NCBI RefSeq assembly: GCF_004335005.1
Contig: NZ_RQRT01000001.1
Coordinates: 124,001-188,000, forward strand
Length of the DNA: 64,000 bases
From: Paracoccus nototheniae
GTDB taxonomy: Bacteria; Pseudomonadota; Alphaproteobacteria; Rhodobacterales; Rhodobacteraceae
Reading direction: 5' to 3'
Shown here: piece by piece, positions 34,775-42,906 of the stretch
Layout: each line of letters opens with the position of its first letter
How positions within the stretch are numbered: the first letter of the stretch is position 1
Translations under genes and position numbers: made by a program
The notes under the pieces: generated by a model
Told to the model about the DNA's origin: nothing
Databases searched by the model: none
Seen by the model: only the letters and a program-made list of their open reading frames with translations

Positions 34775-35782
34775 CTATTCGGCCTGTGCAATCGCATCCT
34801 GAAACGAGGCGACCAGTTCTGGACCGACCCGTTCGGCCCATTGATCGAAGGCGGGCTGGGTGGCCTCGCGGAAGGCGGCCAGTTCCTCGGGGGTGGGTTC
34901 ATAGACCTCCATCCCCTTGTCGCGCAGGAAGGCCAGACCGGTTTCGGTCCCTTCGCGGGTGATCTGGCGCTGATAGGCCATCGCCTCGGCCGCGACCTCG
35001 CGCAGCATGGTCTGGGTCTCGGCATCATAGGCGTCGAATTTCGCCTTGGAGACGCCAAGGAAGACCGGATCATAGGAATAGTGCCAGGCGGTCAGATAGC
35101 TTTGCACCTCATAGACCTGCTGGGGGATGATCACCGCACCGATGGGGTTTTCCTGCCCGTCCACCACGCCCTGCTGCAGCGCGGTCAGCGTTTCCGTCCA
35201 CTGCATCTGCTGGGGATTGGCGCCAAGCGCGTTCATCACGTCGATATACATCGGACCCGCGACGCGCATGTTCAGACCGCGCATATCCTCGGGCGACTTG
35301 ATCGGGCGGGTGTTGTTCGTGACCTCGCGAAAGCCGTTCTCGCCCCAGGCCAGAACCTCGATGCCCTTGGTCCGCAGGATCTCGCGCAGCGCCTCGGCGG
35401 GGCCGCCATCGGCGGTGGTCGCATCGACCTGCGCGTAATTCTCGTACAGATAGGGCAGCGAGAACACCGCCATCTCCTGCACCAGCGGCGTCACGTTGAT
35501 GGCCGAGGTCATGACGAAATCCAGCGCCCCGCGCCCGACCATATCGGCCTGCCGCATCTGGTCGCCGCCTGCCAGCTGGGCGTTGGGGAACACCCGCAGC
35601 TCCATCTCTCCGTCGCTGCGCTCGGCCAGCAATTCGCCAAAGCGTTCCGCGCCCTGATGCCAGGTCGTGCCGTCGCCGGTATTGTGCGACAGGCGCAGCG
35701 TTTCCGCCATCGCCGCCCCCGTCCCAAGCGCCGAGACCAGTGCCGTCGCCCGCGCCAGCCGTCCCCATGCTGCAAGTCGCAT
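34775..35782 (-). CDS. TRAP transporter substrate-binding protein (DctP family)
   Basis: 335 residues with a signal peptide (RLARATALVSALGTGAAMA, cleaved before ETLRLSHN). Core motifs: FPNAQLAGGDQMRQADMVGRG, MRGLNMRVAGPMYIDVMNALG, in which the conserved Arg binds a carboxylate, and TALQQGVVDGQENPIGAV. ATG 35782 is chosen because GGGAGG then sits six bases upstream; the ATG two codons earlier abuts the binding site. First gene of a four-gene operon (DctP, DctQ, DctM, SDR), divergent from an IclR regulator. Confidence 0.9.
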   Translation of the reverse strand: MRLAAWGRLARATALVSALGTGAAMAETLRLSHNTGDGTTWHQGAERFGELLAERSDGEMELRVFPNAQLAGGDQMRQADMVGRGALDFVMTSAINVTPLVQEMAVFSLPYLYENYAQVDATTADGGPAEALREILRTKGIEVLAWGENGFREVTNNTRPIKSPEDMRGLNMRVAGPMYIDVMNALGANPQQMQWTETLTALQQGVVDGQENPIGAVIIPQQVYEVQSYLTAWHYSYDPVFLGVSKAKFDAYDAETQTMLREVAAEAMAYQRQITREGTETGLAFLRDKGMEVYEPTPEELAAFREATQPAFDQWAERVGPELVASFQDAIAQAE

Positions 35783-35925
35783 CGCCATCCTCCCTGTCGA
35801 ACAAGCCACCCTCCCGTGGCGTCGGTTCATATCATGGTGCGTCATTTCAATCGGTGGCAAGAAAAAACTTGCGCAGGCGCGGATATTTCCGCCATCCTGA
35901 TGCGATATCCGGGGATCACAGCGTG

Positions 35926-36741
35926 ATGCAGCCTATTGTATCGAACCATAATATGGACCAACCAGACACTGGCACGCAAAGCGTGGACCGGGCGCTGCTG
36001 CTGTTGAACCGCATCGGCGCCAGCGGGGATGATGGCGCGACACTGGCCGGGCTGGTGTCGCAGACCGGGCTGAACAAGGCCACCGTGCGGCGGTTGCTGC
36101 TGGCGCTGATCCGGGCGGGCATGGCCGAACAGGATGCCGCCAGCCGCTATCATCCGGGCGCGCAACTGCAGGTGCTGGGCGCGCAGGCGGCCCGCCGTCC
36201 CGGCCTGCTGGCTGCGGCGGGCGAAAGCGTCATGCGGCTGGCGCAGGTTACCGGAGATGCGGCGCTGCTGTCGGTGCGGCGCGGCGCCGGTTCGCTGTGC
36301 CTGATGCGCGAAGAGGGCAGCTATCCCCTGCGCAGCCACGCGCTGGTCGCGGGGCAGACCCATCCTCTGGGCGTGGGGGCGGGGTCTTTGGCGATGCTGG
36401 CCAGCCTGCCCGACGATCAGGCCCGGACCGTTCTGGCCGCGATCGCCCCGGTGCTGGCCGATCGGTTCCCGGCGCTGACCCCCGACCGGATGCGCGCGCT
36501 GATCGCGCGGACCCGTGCCGATGGCGTGGCCCTGAACCCCGGTCTGGTGATCGAGGGGTCATGGGGTCTGGGCATCGCCCTGCACCATTCCGACGGGCGG
36601 CTGGCGGGCGCGCTGTCGGTGGCCACCGTCGAGGCGCGGATGCGCCCCGACCGCCTGCCCGACCTGACCCGCCATCTGCGCGCCGAGGCCGCCCGGATCG
36701 AGGCCCGCCTGACGCCCCCCCATAAGGAACGACCCGCATGA
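35926..36741 (+). CDS. IclR family transcriptional regulator
   Basis: 271 residues. Winged helix (SVDRALLLLNRIGASGDDGATLAGLVSQTGLNKATVRRLLLALIRAG, about residues 19-65) followed by the IclR effector domain with LCLMREEGSYPLRSHALVAGQTHPLGVGAGSLAML and GLVIEGSWGLGIAL. It sits between the divergent TRAP-SDR operon and the co-directional thiolase gene, whose ATG overlaps its stop (ATGA), so it is well placed to control both. Start 35926 is preceded by GGGGA; a later in-frame ATG at 35953 has none. Confidence 0.88.
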   Translation: MQPIVSNHNMDQPDTGTQSVDRALLLLNRIGASGDDGATLAGLVSQTGLNKATVRRLLLALIRAGMAEQDAASRYHPGAQLQVLGAQAARRPGLLAAAGESVMRLAQVTGDAALLSVRRGAGSLCLMREEGSYPLRSHALVAGQTHPLGVGAGSLAMLASLPDDQARTVLAAIAPVLADRFPALTPDRMRALIARTRADGVALNPGLVIEGSWGLGIALHHSDGRLAGALSVATVEARMRPDRLPDLTRHLRAEAARIEARLTPPHKERPA

Positions 36742-37907
36742 CCGACCCGATGATCATCGGCTGGAGCCATACGCGCTTTGGCAAATCCGACGCCCCCGAC
36801 ACCTGCGCCCTGATGGCCGAGGCGGTGCCTTTGGCGCTGGATCATGCGGGCATCAGTGCCGCCGAGGTGGATGGCATCTTTACCGGCGTCTTCAACAACG
36901 GCTTTTCGCGGCAGGATTTTCAGGCAGCCCTGGTCGGCATGGCGGTCCCCGATCTGGCCCATGTTCCCGCCACCCGGTTCGAGAACGCCTGTGCCACCGG
37001 CTCTGCCGCCCTGCATGGCGCGATGGATTTCATCGCCGCAGGCCGGGGCCGGATCGCGCTGGTGGTGGGCGCCGAAAAGATGACCGCCACGCCCACGGCG
37101 GATGTGGGCGACATCCTGCTGGGCGCCAGCTTCCGCAAGGAAGAGGCCGATATCGACGCCGGGTTCGCGGGCCTGTTCGGGCAGATCGCCGCCGGCTATT
37201 TCCAGCGATACGGCGACCGGTCCGAGGAACTGGCGATGATCGCCGCCAAGAATCACGAAAACGGCATGCGCAACCCCTATGCCCATCTGCAAAAGGATCT
37301 GGGCGTCGCGTTCTGCAACACCGTGTCCGACCGCAATCCACGCGTGGCGGGGCCTTTGCGGCGCAGCGATTGTTCGCTGATCTCGGACGGGGCGGCGGTG
37401 CTGGTGCTGGCGGATGCCGAGACCGCGCTGACCATGCGCCGCGCCATCGCCTTTCGCGCCCGCGCGCAGGCCAACGATCCGCTGGCCCTGTCGCGTCGCG
37501 ACATGCTGCAGATGCGCGCCGCGCGCGCCGCGTGGTCGCAGGCGCTGGATCATGCGGGCCTGGTGCTGGACGATCTGTCGCTGGTCGAGACGCATGACTG
37601 CTTCACCATCGCCGAGATGCTGGAATACGAGGCGATGGGGCTGGCCGAACCCGGCCAGGGCCACCGCGTCATCCGTGACGGCGTGACCCGCAGGGACGGG
37701 CGTCTGCCGGTGAACCTGTCGGGCGGGCTGAAATCCAAGGGCCATCCGATCGGCGCGACGGGCGTGTCCCAGCATGTCATGGCCGCGATGCAGCTGACCG
37801 GCGAGGCGGGCGAGATGCAGCTGCCCGGCGCGACGTTGGCCGGGGTATTCAACATGGGCGGCGCTGCGGTCACCAACTATGTCTCGATCCTGGAGCGGGT
37901 GAAATGA
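36738..37907 (+). CDS. Thiolase family protein (SCP-x-like)
   Basis: 389 residues. Nucleophile C85 in ENACATGSAALHG, HDCFTIAEMLEYEAMG, and H336 in SKGHPIGATGVSQ are present. The usual C-terminal Cys-x-Gly of degradative/biosynthetic thiolases is replaced by NMGGAAVTNYV, as in SCP2/SCP-x-type thiolases. It would act on a 3-oxoacyl-CoA. Start overlaps the IclR stop and its stop overlaps the acyl-CoA synthetase start, so iclR, thiolase and synthetase are translationally coupled. Confidence 0.87.
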   Translation: MTDPMIIGWSHTRFGKSDAPDTCALMAEAVPLALDHAGISAAEVDGIFTGVFNNGFSRQDFQAALVGMAVPDLAHVPATRFENACATGSAALHGAMDFIAAGRGRIALVVGAEKMTATPTADVGDILLGASFRKEEADIDAGFAGLFGQIAAGYFQRYGDRSEELAMIAAKNHENGMRNPYAHLQKDLGVAFCNTVSDRNPRVAGPLRRSDCSLISDGAAVLVLADAETALTMRRAIAFRARAQANDPLALSRRDMLQMRAARAAWSQALDHAGLVLDDLSLVETHDCFTIAEMLEYEAMGLAEPGQGHRVIRDGVTRRDGRLPVNLSGGLKSKGHPIGATGVSQHVMAAMQLTGEAGEMQLPGATLAGVFNMGGAAVTNYVSILERVK

Positions 37908-39523
37908 GGCCCGTTTCCGACCGGGTGATGAACCTGTGCCATTTCCTGACCCAGAACGCCCGCCGCCTGCCCGATGCCCCCGCGCTGATCCATGGCGATC
38001 AGGTCACGACATGGTCGCAGATGCAGGCGCGGGTGGGCGCGCTGGCCCATGCGCTGATCCATGATTACGGGCTGGCCAAGGGCGACCGCGTTCTGGTGCA
38101 ATCGGCCAACTGCCTGCAGATGTTCGAAACCATGTTCGCCTGCTGGCGCATCGGCGCGGTCTGGGTGCCCGCCAATTTCCGCCTCTCGCCCGGCGATCTG
38201 GCCTATCTGGCGCAATCCTCGGGCGCCCGGGCGATGATCTGCGGGGCGGCGTTCACCGCCCATGCCGAAGCCTGCGCACCCCATATCCCGGCGATCATCC
38301 CCATCGGCCCGTCCCCCCTTGGCACCGATCACGACGCCCTGATTGCCCGCCATCGCGGCCGGATGCCGCCCGAGGCGGCGGTCGCGCGCGACGATCCGGC
38401 GTGGTTTTTCTATACTTCGGGGACGACCGGGCGGCCCAAGGCAGCGGTGCTGACGCATGGGCAGATGGCCTTTGTCGTCACCAACCACCTGTGCGATCTG
38501 ATGCCCGGCACCACCGAACATGACGCCTCGCTGGTGGTCGCCCCGCTGTCGCATGGCGCGGGCATCCACCAGTTGACGCAGGTCGCGCGCGGCGTGCCGA
38601 CCATCCTGCCCGAGGGCGATCGGTTCGACCCCGCGCAGGTCTGGGAACTGGTCGAACGATACCGGGTGACGAACATGTTCACCGTCCCCACCATCGTCAA
38701 GCTGCTGGTCGAGGATGCGTCCGTGGACCGCTTCGATCATTCCAGCCTGCGCTATGTCATCTATGCGGGCGCGCCGATGTACCGGGCCGATCAGATCCGC
38801 GCGCTGGACAAGCTGGGCCCGGTGCTGGTCCAGTATTTTGGTCTGGGCGAGGTCACCGGCGCGATCACCGTGCTGCCCCCCGCGCATCATTCCGCCGATG
38901 ATGGCGCGATGCGCATCGGCACCTGCGGTCTGGCGCGCACCGGCATGCAGGTGCAGATACAGGACGCCCAAGGGTGCGAACTGCCCCCCAACCGGACCGG
39001 AGAGATCGCCGTGACCGGCCCCGCCGTCTTTGCGGGCTATCACGACAATCCGGCTGCCAATGCGGCATCCTTTCGTGACGGCTGGTTCCTGACCGGCGAT
39101 CTGGGGCACATGGACGATCAGGGGTTTCTGTATCTGACGGGCCGCGAATCCGACATGTATATCTCGGGCGGGTCCAACATCTATCCCCGCGAGATCGAGG
39201 AAAAGCTGCTGACCCATCCCGATCTGGCCGAGGTGATCGTGCTGGGCGCCCCCGATCCTGTCTGGGGCGAAACCGGGCTGGCGGTCTGCGTGGCGCGTCC
39301 GGGGGCCACGCACGATCCGCAGGCGGTGCTGGACTGGCTCGCGCCGCAGATCGCCAGTTATAAACGGCCCAAGCGGCTGCTGATTTGGGATGGGCTGCCG
39401 AAATCGGCCTATGGCAAGATCACCCGCAAGATGATCCGCGACGCGCTGATCGAACGCGGCGACTGGCCCTGCGATCACGATCAGCCGCAGGACCGCACAG
39501 CCGTTCAGGCCGGGGCGGGCTAG
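37904..39523 (+). CDS. Acyl-CoA synthetase (AMP-forming, ANL family)
   Basis: 539 residues. Adenylation motifs: FFYTSGTTGRPKAAVLTHGQ (P-loop), YFGLGEVTGAI, GWFLTGDLGHMDDQGFLYLTGR and the C-terminal PKSAYGKITRKMIRD with the catalytic Lys. The family activates a carboxylic acid to its CoA thioester via an acyl-AMP. Context (TRAP carboxylate carrier, SDR, thiolase) suggests activation of the imported acid; substrate pocket residues do not reveal which. The ATGA overlap with the thiolase gene indicates coupling. Confidence 0.9.
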   Translation: MRPVSDRVMNLCHFLTQNARRLPDAPALIHGDQVTTWSQMQARVGALAHALIHDYGLAKGDRVLVQSANCLQMFETMFACWRIGAVWVPANFRLSPGDLAYLAQSSGARAMICGAAFTAHAEACAPHIPAIIPIGPSPLGTDHDALIARHRGRMPPEAAVARDDPAWFFYTSGTTGRPKAAVLTHGQMAFVVTNHLCDLMPGTTEHDASLVVAPLSHGAGIHQLTQVARGVPTILPEGDRFDPAQVWELVERYRVTNMFTVPTIVKLLVEDASVDRFDHSSLRYVIYAGAPMYRADQIRALDKLGPVLVQYFGLGEVTGAITVLPPAHHSADDGAMRIGTCGLARTGMQVQIQDAQGCELPPNRTGEIAVTGPAVFAGYHDNPAANAASFRDGWFLTGDLGHMDDQGFLYLTGRESDMYISGGSNIYPREIEEKLLTHPDLAEVIVLGAPDPVWGETGLAVCVARPGATHDPQAVLDWLAPQIASYKRPKRLLIWDGLPKSAYGKITRKMIRDALIERGDWPCDHDQPQDRTAVQAGAG

Positions 39524-39529
39524 GCGTCG

Positions 39530-40327
39530 ATGCTGATCCATCCCGGTCCCGCCGATCCGCAGCGGGTCCGCACCGTCGCCTGCCGCGCCCATCCGCTGCG
39601 TCTTTTGCTGCGGGCGGGCGTGCCGCTGGACCGTGCCATCGCTCAGGCCGTCCGGGCGGCGGGGTTCGGGGCCGCGTGGCTGAGCTTGCGGGATCTGCCC
39701 TGCGACCGGCTTGCCTTTGTCATTCCCGCCCCGCCACCCGGCGACGGGCGCGTGGCCTATTACAGCCGGACCCACAGGCTGGGCGCGGGCGCGCGCATCG
39801 TCATGGCGGGGCTGCATCTGGGGCAGGGCGGGGCGATCCATGCCCATGGATTGTGGACCGACCGGACCGGCACGGTCCGGATGGGCCATCTGCGCCCCGA
39901 AGAGACATTCTTGTCGCGCAATGTGCAGATCGAGGCATGGGGCATCGACGGCGCGGCCTTTTGCCGGGGTCCGGACAGCGAGACCGGCTTTGCGCTGTTC
40001 ACCCCACGCGCGCAGCGCCGCAGGCATCGCGGGGGGCAGGCGGCGCGTCTGGTGCGCCTGCGCCCCCATCTGGACCTTGTCCCGACGCTGCGCAGGCTGG
40101 CCCGACCGCGCAGCCGCATTTTGGGGCTGGGCAGTCTGATCGGCACCCGCTTTGCCGATGCGGCACCCCTTCCCGGCCCGGCCACCGAAATCCTGATCAC
40201 CGGGCAGGCAGGCGGGCAGTTGCGCATCGCCTCGGTCGGTGAGGGGGGCGATGCGCGGCAGGGCTGGTTGCTGGGCCCGAACCGGGTCTGCATCACCGCC
40301 GAATTGCTGCTGATCGACGCGCCCTGA
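39530..40327 (+). CDS. PPC/DUF296 domain protein
   Basis: 265 residues. Two PPC-like (DUF296) segments: around 60-155, with AIHAHGLWTDRTGTVRMGHL giving the conserved HxH metal-type pair, and a weaker C-terminal one (PATEILITGQAGG to RVCITAELLLI). Between them is a very basic stretch (RAQRRRHRGGQAARLVRLRPH). PPC proteins bind DNA in some bacteria and plants, or act as small metal-dependent enzymes; neither role is shown here. It follows the acyl-CoA synthetase by seven bases and is the last gene of that operon. Confidence 0.75.
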   Translation: MLIHPGPADPQRVRTVACRAHPLRLLLRAGVPLDRAIAQAVRAAGFGAAWLSLRDLPCDRLAFVIPAPPPGDGRVAYYSRTHRLGAGARIVMAGLHLGQGGAIHAHGLWTDRTGTVRMGHLRPEETFLSRNVQIEAWGIDGAAFCRGPDSETGFALFTPRAQRRRHRGGQAARLVRLRPHLDLVPTLRRLARPRSRILGLGSLIGTRFADAAPLPGPATEILITGQAGGQLRIASVGEGGDARQGWLLGPNRVCITAELLLIDAP

Positions 40328-40338
40328 TCGACGCGCCC
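40311..40338 (+). repeat. 14-bp tandem duplication across a stop codon
   Basis: TGATCGACGCGCCC occurs twice in direct succession (40311-40324, 40325-40338). The stop of the PPC-domain gene (TGA 40325-40327) is the first codon of the second copy. Confidence 0.8.
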
Positions 40339-40341
40339 TGA

Positions 40342-40379
40342 CCGGGCGGTATGACGGGGGGACCGGTCCGGCCGCCCGG
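40342..40379 (+). terminator. Possible terminator after the PPC-domain gene
   Basis: CCGGGCGG (40342-40349) pairs with CCGCCCGG (40372-40379) around a 22-base loop that contains a further palindrome (GACCGGTC). It separates the CoA-pathway operon from the pst promoter. Confidence 0.45.
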
Positions 40380-40486
40380 CCTTGCGACCATCCGGTCGGT
40401 CGTCGCACCGGGGTGGCTTGTGCCCGGGCACGACCCCGGCCCGTCCCATGATCCCCTTGGACAAGGCCCCGCCCGGCCCCGGTCAT

Positions 40487-40525
40487 CGTCACACAACTGT
40501 CACCTTGGTTAAGTATGACTGTCAC
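40487..40525 (+). promoter_or_regulatory. Pho box (PhoB binding site) for the pst operon
   Basis: GTCAC occurs at 40488, 40499 and 40521, that is on an exact 11-base grid (0, 11, 33), each preceded by C, CT or similar (CTGTCAC twice). Tandem 11-bp CTGTCA-type repeats are the PhoB recognition pattern. The site lies 50-90 bases before the pstS ATG. Confidence 0.8.
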
Positions 40526-40574
40526 GAAGCTGTTGTAGCAGGTCGGAGCCAGCTCACTCCACAGGAGACGACAC

Positions 40575-41606
40575 ATGAAATCCTTCGGCATTGCCGCCAC
40601 CGCGTTGTCCGCGATCGCTCTGACCGCCTCGGGTGCCTTTGCACAGAGCCGCGATCAGGTTCAGGTCGCCGGTTCCTCGACCGTTCTGCCCTATGCCACC
40701 ATCGTCGCCGAACTGTTCGGCGAGAATTTCGACTTTGGCAGCCCGGTGATCGAATCGGGCGGGTCCTCGACCGGTCTGCGCCGCTTCTGCGAGGGCGTCG
40801 GCGAGAACACCATCGACATCGCCAATTCCAGCCGCGAGATCCGCGACACCGAGGTGGCCGAATGTGCCGCCAATGGCGTCGAAGAGATCATGGAAGTGCG
40901 CATCGGCTATGACGGGATCGTCTTTGCCAGCGCGCAAACGGGCAACAGCTTTGAATTCACCCCGTCGGACTGGTTCAACGCCCTGTCCGCCAAGGTCGTC
41001 GCCGATGGCGCCATCGTCGACAACACCGCCGCCAACTGGTCCGAGGTGAACCCCGATCTTGCCGATCAGGAAATCCTGGCCTTCGTGCCCGGCACCCGTC
41101 ACGGCACCCGCGAAGTGTTCGACGAAAAGGTCATCATGCAGGGTTGCGAAGACACCGGCGCCATGGAGGTCTTCGTGGCCGAAATGGGCGAGGACGAGGG
41201 CGAGGCCGCCTGCATGACCCTGCGCACCGATGGCCGTTCGGTCGATATCGACGGCGATTACACCGAGACGCTGGCCCGTATCGGCAGCTCGCCCAACGGG
41301 ATCGGCGTGTTCGGCCTGTCGTTCTATGAGAACAACACCGACACGCTGCAGGTCGCGACCATGGGCGGCGTCACCCCCTCGACCGAGACGATCGCCTCGG
41401 GCGAATATCCCGTGTCGCGTCCGCTGTTCATCTACGTCAAGAAGGCCCATATCGGCGTCATTCCGGGCGTGAAGGAATTCGCGGAATTCTTCGTCTCGGA
41501 CGCGATCGCCGGTCCCGACGGCCCGCTGGCCGCCTATGGTCTGGTGTCCGACCCGGAACTGGCCTCGGTCCAGCAGGCCGTGGCCGACGAAGTGACCATG
41601 CAGTAA
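40575..41606 (+). CDS. pstS: Phosphate ABC transporter substrate-binding protein
   Basis: 343 residues with a signal peptide (ATALSAIALTASGAFAQ). Mature start SRDQVQVAGSSTVLPYATIV and the phosphate-binding loops ESGGSSTGLRRFCEG and PGTRHGTREVFDE are typical of the alphaproteobacterial PstS branch. Periplasmic binding of inorganic phosphate for PstCAB. CAGGAGACGACAC precedes ATG 40575. First gene of pstSCAB-phoU-phoB behind the Pho box; an intercistronic hairpin at 41617-41647 follows it. Confidence 0.95.
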   Translation: MKSFGIAATALSAIALTASGAFAQSRDQVQVAGSSTVLPYATIVAELFGENFDFGSPVIESGGSSTGLRRFCEGVGENTIDIANSSREIRDTEVAECAANGVEEIMEVRIGYDGIVFASAQTGNSFEFTPSDWFNALSAKVVADGAIVDNTAANWSEVNPDLADQEILAFVPGTRHGTREVFDEKVIMQGCEDTGAMEVFVAEMGEDEGEAACMTLRTDGRSVDIDGDYTETLARIGSSPNGIGVFGLSFYENNTDTLQVATMGGVTPSTETIASGEYPVSRPLFIYVKKAHIGVIPGVKEFAEFFVSDAIAGPDGPLAAYGLVSDPELASVQQAVADEVTMQ

Positions 41607-41616
41607 CCGACAAGAC

Positions 41617-41647
41617 CGGACCGGCGCGGGCATCCTGCGCCGGTCCG
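41617..41647 (+). terminator. Intercistronic hairpin after pstS
   Basis: Perfect 11-pair stem CGGACCGGCGC / GCGCCGGTCCG, nine-base loop, followed by ATGCTTTT. Likely a partial terminator or mRNA stabiliser giving pstS excess over pstCAB. Confidence 0.75.
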
Positions 41648-41700
41648 ATGCTTTTCCGCGCCTGAAACGCCCCCCTTCGCCGCCATTTCGAGGTTCCCTG

Positions 41701-42906
41701 ATGCCAATGTCCTGGGCCCTGTTCGCCGCCCTGCTGCTGGCCGTGGCCGGTTTCTATCTGGGGCGCAGCCGCGCCTGCCAGGCAGGCGGCAGCGATGTGC
41801 GCACCCTGCACAGCCGTCCCACCTATCACGGCGCCAATGTCGGGCTGTCGGTCCTGTTGCCGGCGCTGATCGTGCTGGCGCTGGCCTCGGGGTTGCGCAT
41901 GGCCGGGGTGATCCCTGCGTCGTCCGGCGCCATCGCGGGTCTGCTGGCCCTTGGTGCGGCGGTGGCCGGGCTGGGCTGGGCGATGACCCGGATCGACAGC
42001 GATTTCCGCGCCCGCAACGCGGTCGAGCGGATGGTGATGGGTCTGATGATCTTCTGTTCGATGATCGCCATCGCCACCACCCTTGGGATCGTGCTGTCGC
42101 TGATCTTCGAAACCATCAGCTTTTTTGGCCAGTACAGCCTGACCGAGTTCTTTTTCGGCACCACATGGTCGCCGCGCTTCGAGGGCAATTCGCGCCTTGG
42201 CATGCTGCCGCTGCTGTGGGGGACGCTGTATATCAGCTTCATCGCGCTGCTGGTGGCGGTGCCCATCGGCCTGTTGGCGGCGATCTATCTGTCGGAATAT
42301 GCCAGCCCCCGCCTGCGCGGCTTTGCCAAGCCCGCGGTCGAGGTTCTGGCGGGCATCCCGACCATCGTCTATGGCCTGTTCGCGCTGGTGACGGTCGGCC
42401 CGATGCTGCGCGACTGGATCGCCCAACCCATGGGTCTGGGCAATTCGGGCAGCTCGGTCATGACGGCGGGGCTGGTCATGGGGATCATGCTGATCCCGTT
42501 CGTCAGCTCGCTGTCCGACGACATCATCAACGCCGTGCCGCAAAGCCTGCGCGACGGCGCCCTGGGGCTGGGCTCGACCCCGTCCGAGACGGTGCGCAGC
42601 GTCGTCATTCCCGCCGCCCTGCCGGGCATCGTCGGCGCCATCCTGCTGGCCGCCAGCCGTGCCATCGGCGAGACGATGATCGTCGTGCTGGGCGCCGGTG
42701 CCGCCGCCACCATCAGCGGCAACCCGTTCGAGGCGATGACCACCATCACCGTCAAGATCGTCAGCCAGCTGACCGGCGACAATGATTTCTCGTCGCCCGA
42801 AACGCTGGTCGCCTTTGCCCTTGGCCTGACGCTGTTCGTCATCACGCTGGCCCTGAACGTCATCGCGCTTATCATCGTGCGCAAATATCGCGAGCAGTAC
42901 GAATGA
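41701..42906 (+). CDS. pstC: Phosphate ABC transporter permease PstC
   Basis: 401 residues. Hydrophobic N-terminal extension (three spans) followed by the ABC permease core with LLWGTLYISFIALLVAVPIGLLAAIYLSEY and the EAA-loop region AVPQSLRDGALGLGSTPSETV. Forms the phosphate channel with PstA. Starts 94 bases after pstS; the ATGs at 41701 and 41707 are equally possible. Its last four bases overlap pstA. Confidence 0.93.
   Translation: MPMSWALFAALLLAVAGFYLGRSRACQAGGSDVRTLHSRPTYHGANVGLSVLLPALIVLALASGLRMAGVIPASSGAIAGLLALGAAVAGLGWAMTRIDSDFRARNAVERMVMGLMIFCSMIAIATTLGIVLSLIFETISFFGQYSLTEFFFGTTWSPRFEGNSRLGMLPLLWGTLYISFIALLVAVPIGLLAAIYLSEYASPRLRGFAKPAVEVLAGIPTIVYGLFALVTVGPMLRDWIAQPMGLGNSGSSVMTAGLVMGIMLIPFVSSLSDDIINAVPQSLRDGALGLGSTPSETVRSVVIPAALPGIVGAILLAASRAIGETMIVVLGAGAAATISGNPFEAMTTITVKIVSQLTGDNDFSSPETLVAFALGLTLFVITLALNVIALIIVRKYREQYE

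Noticed and set aside
35937..35965. AT-rich near-palindrome CCATAATATGG near the IclR start as an operator
   Set aside because: The symmetry is imperfect and it lies inside the chosen coding region; not enough to call it a site.
37877..40600. Very long open frame on the minus strand opposite the acyl-CoA synthetase (also 42915-45122 and 26039-28099)
   Set aside because: These antisense frames mirror codon-biased genes, are rich in Gly, Arg, His, Gln and Asp, and show no domain. The plus-strand genes have clear motifs.
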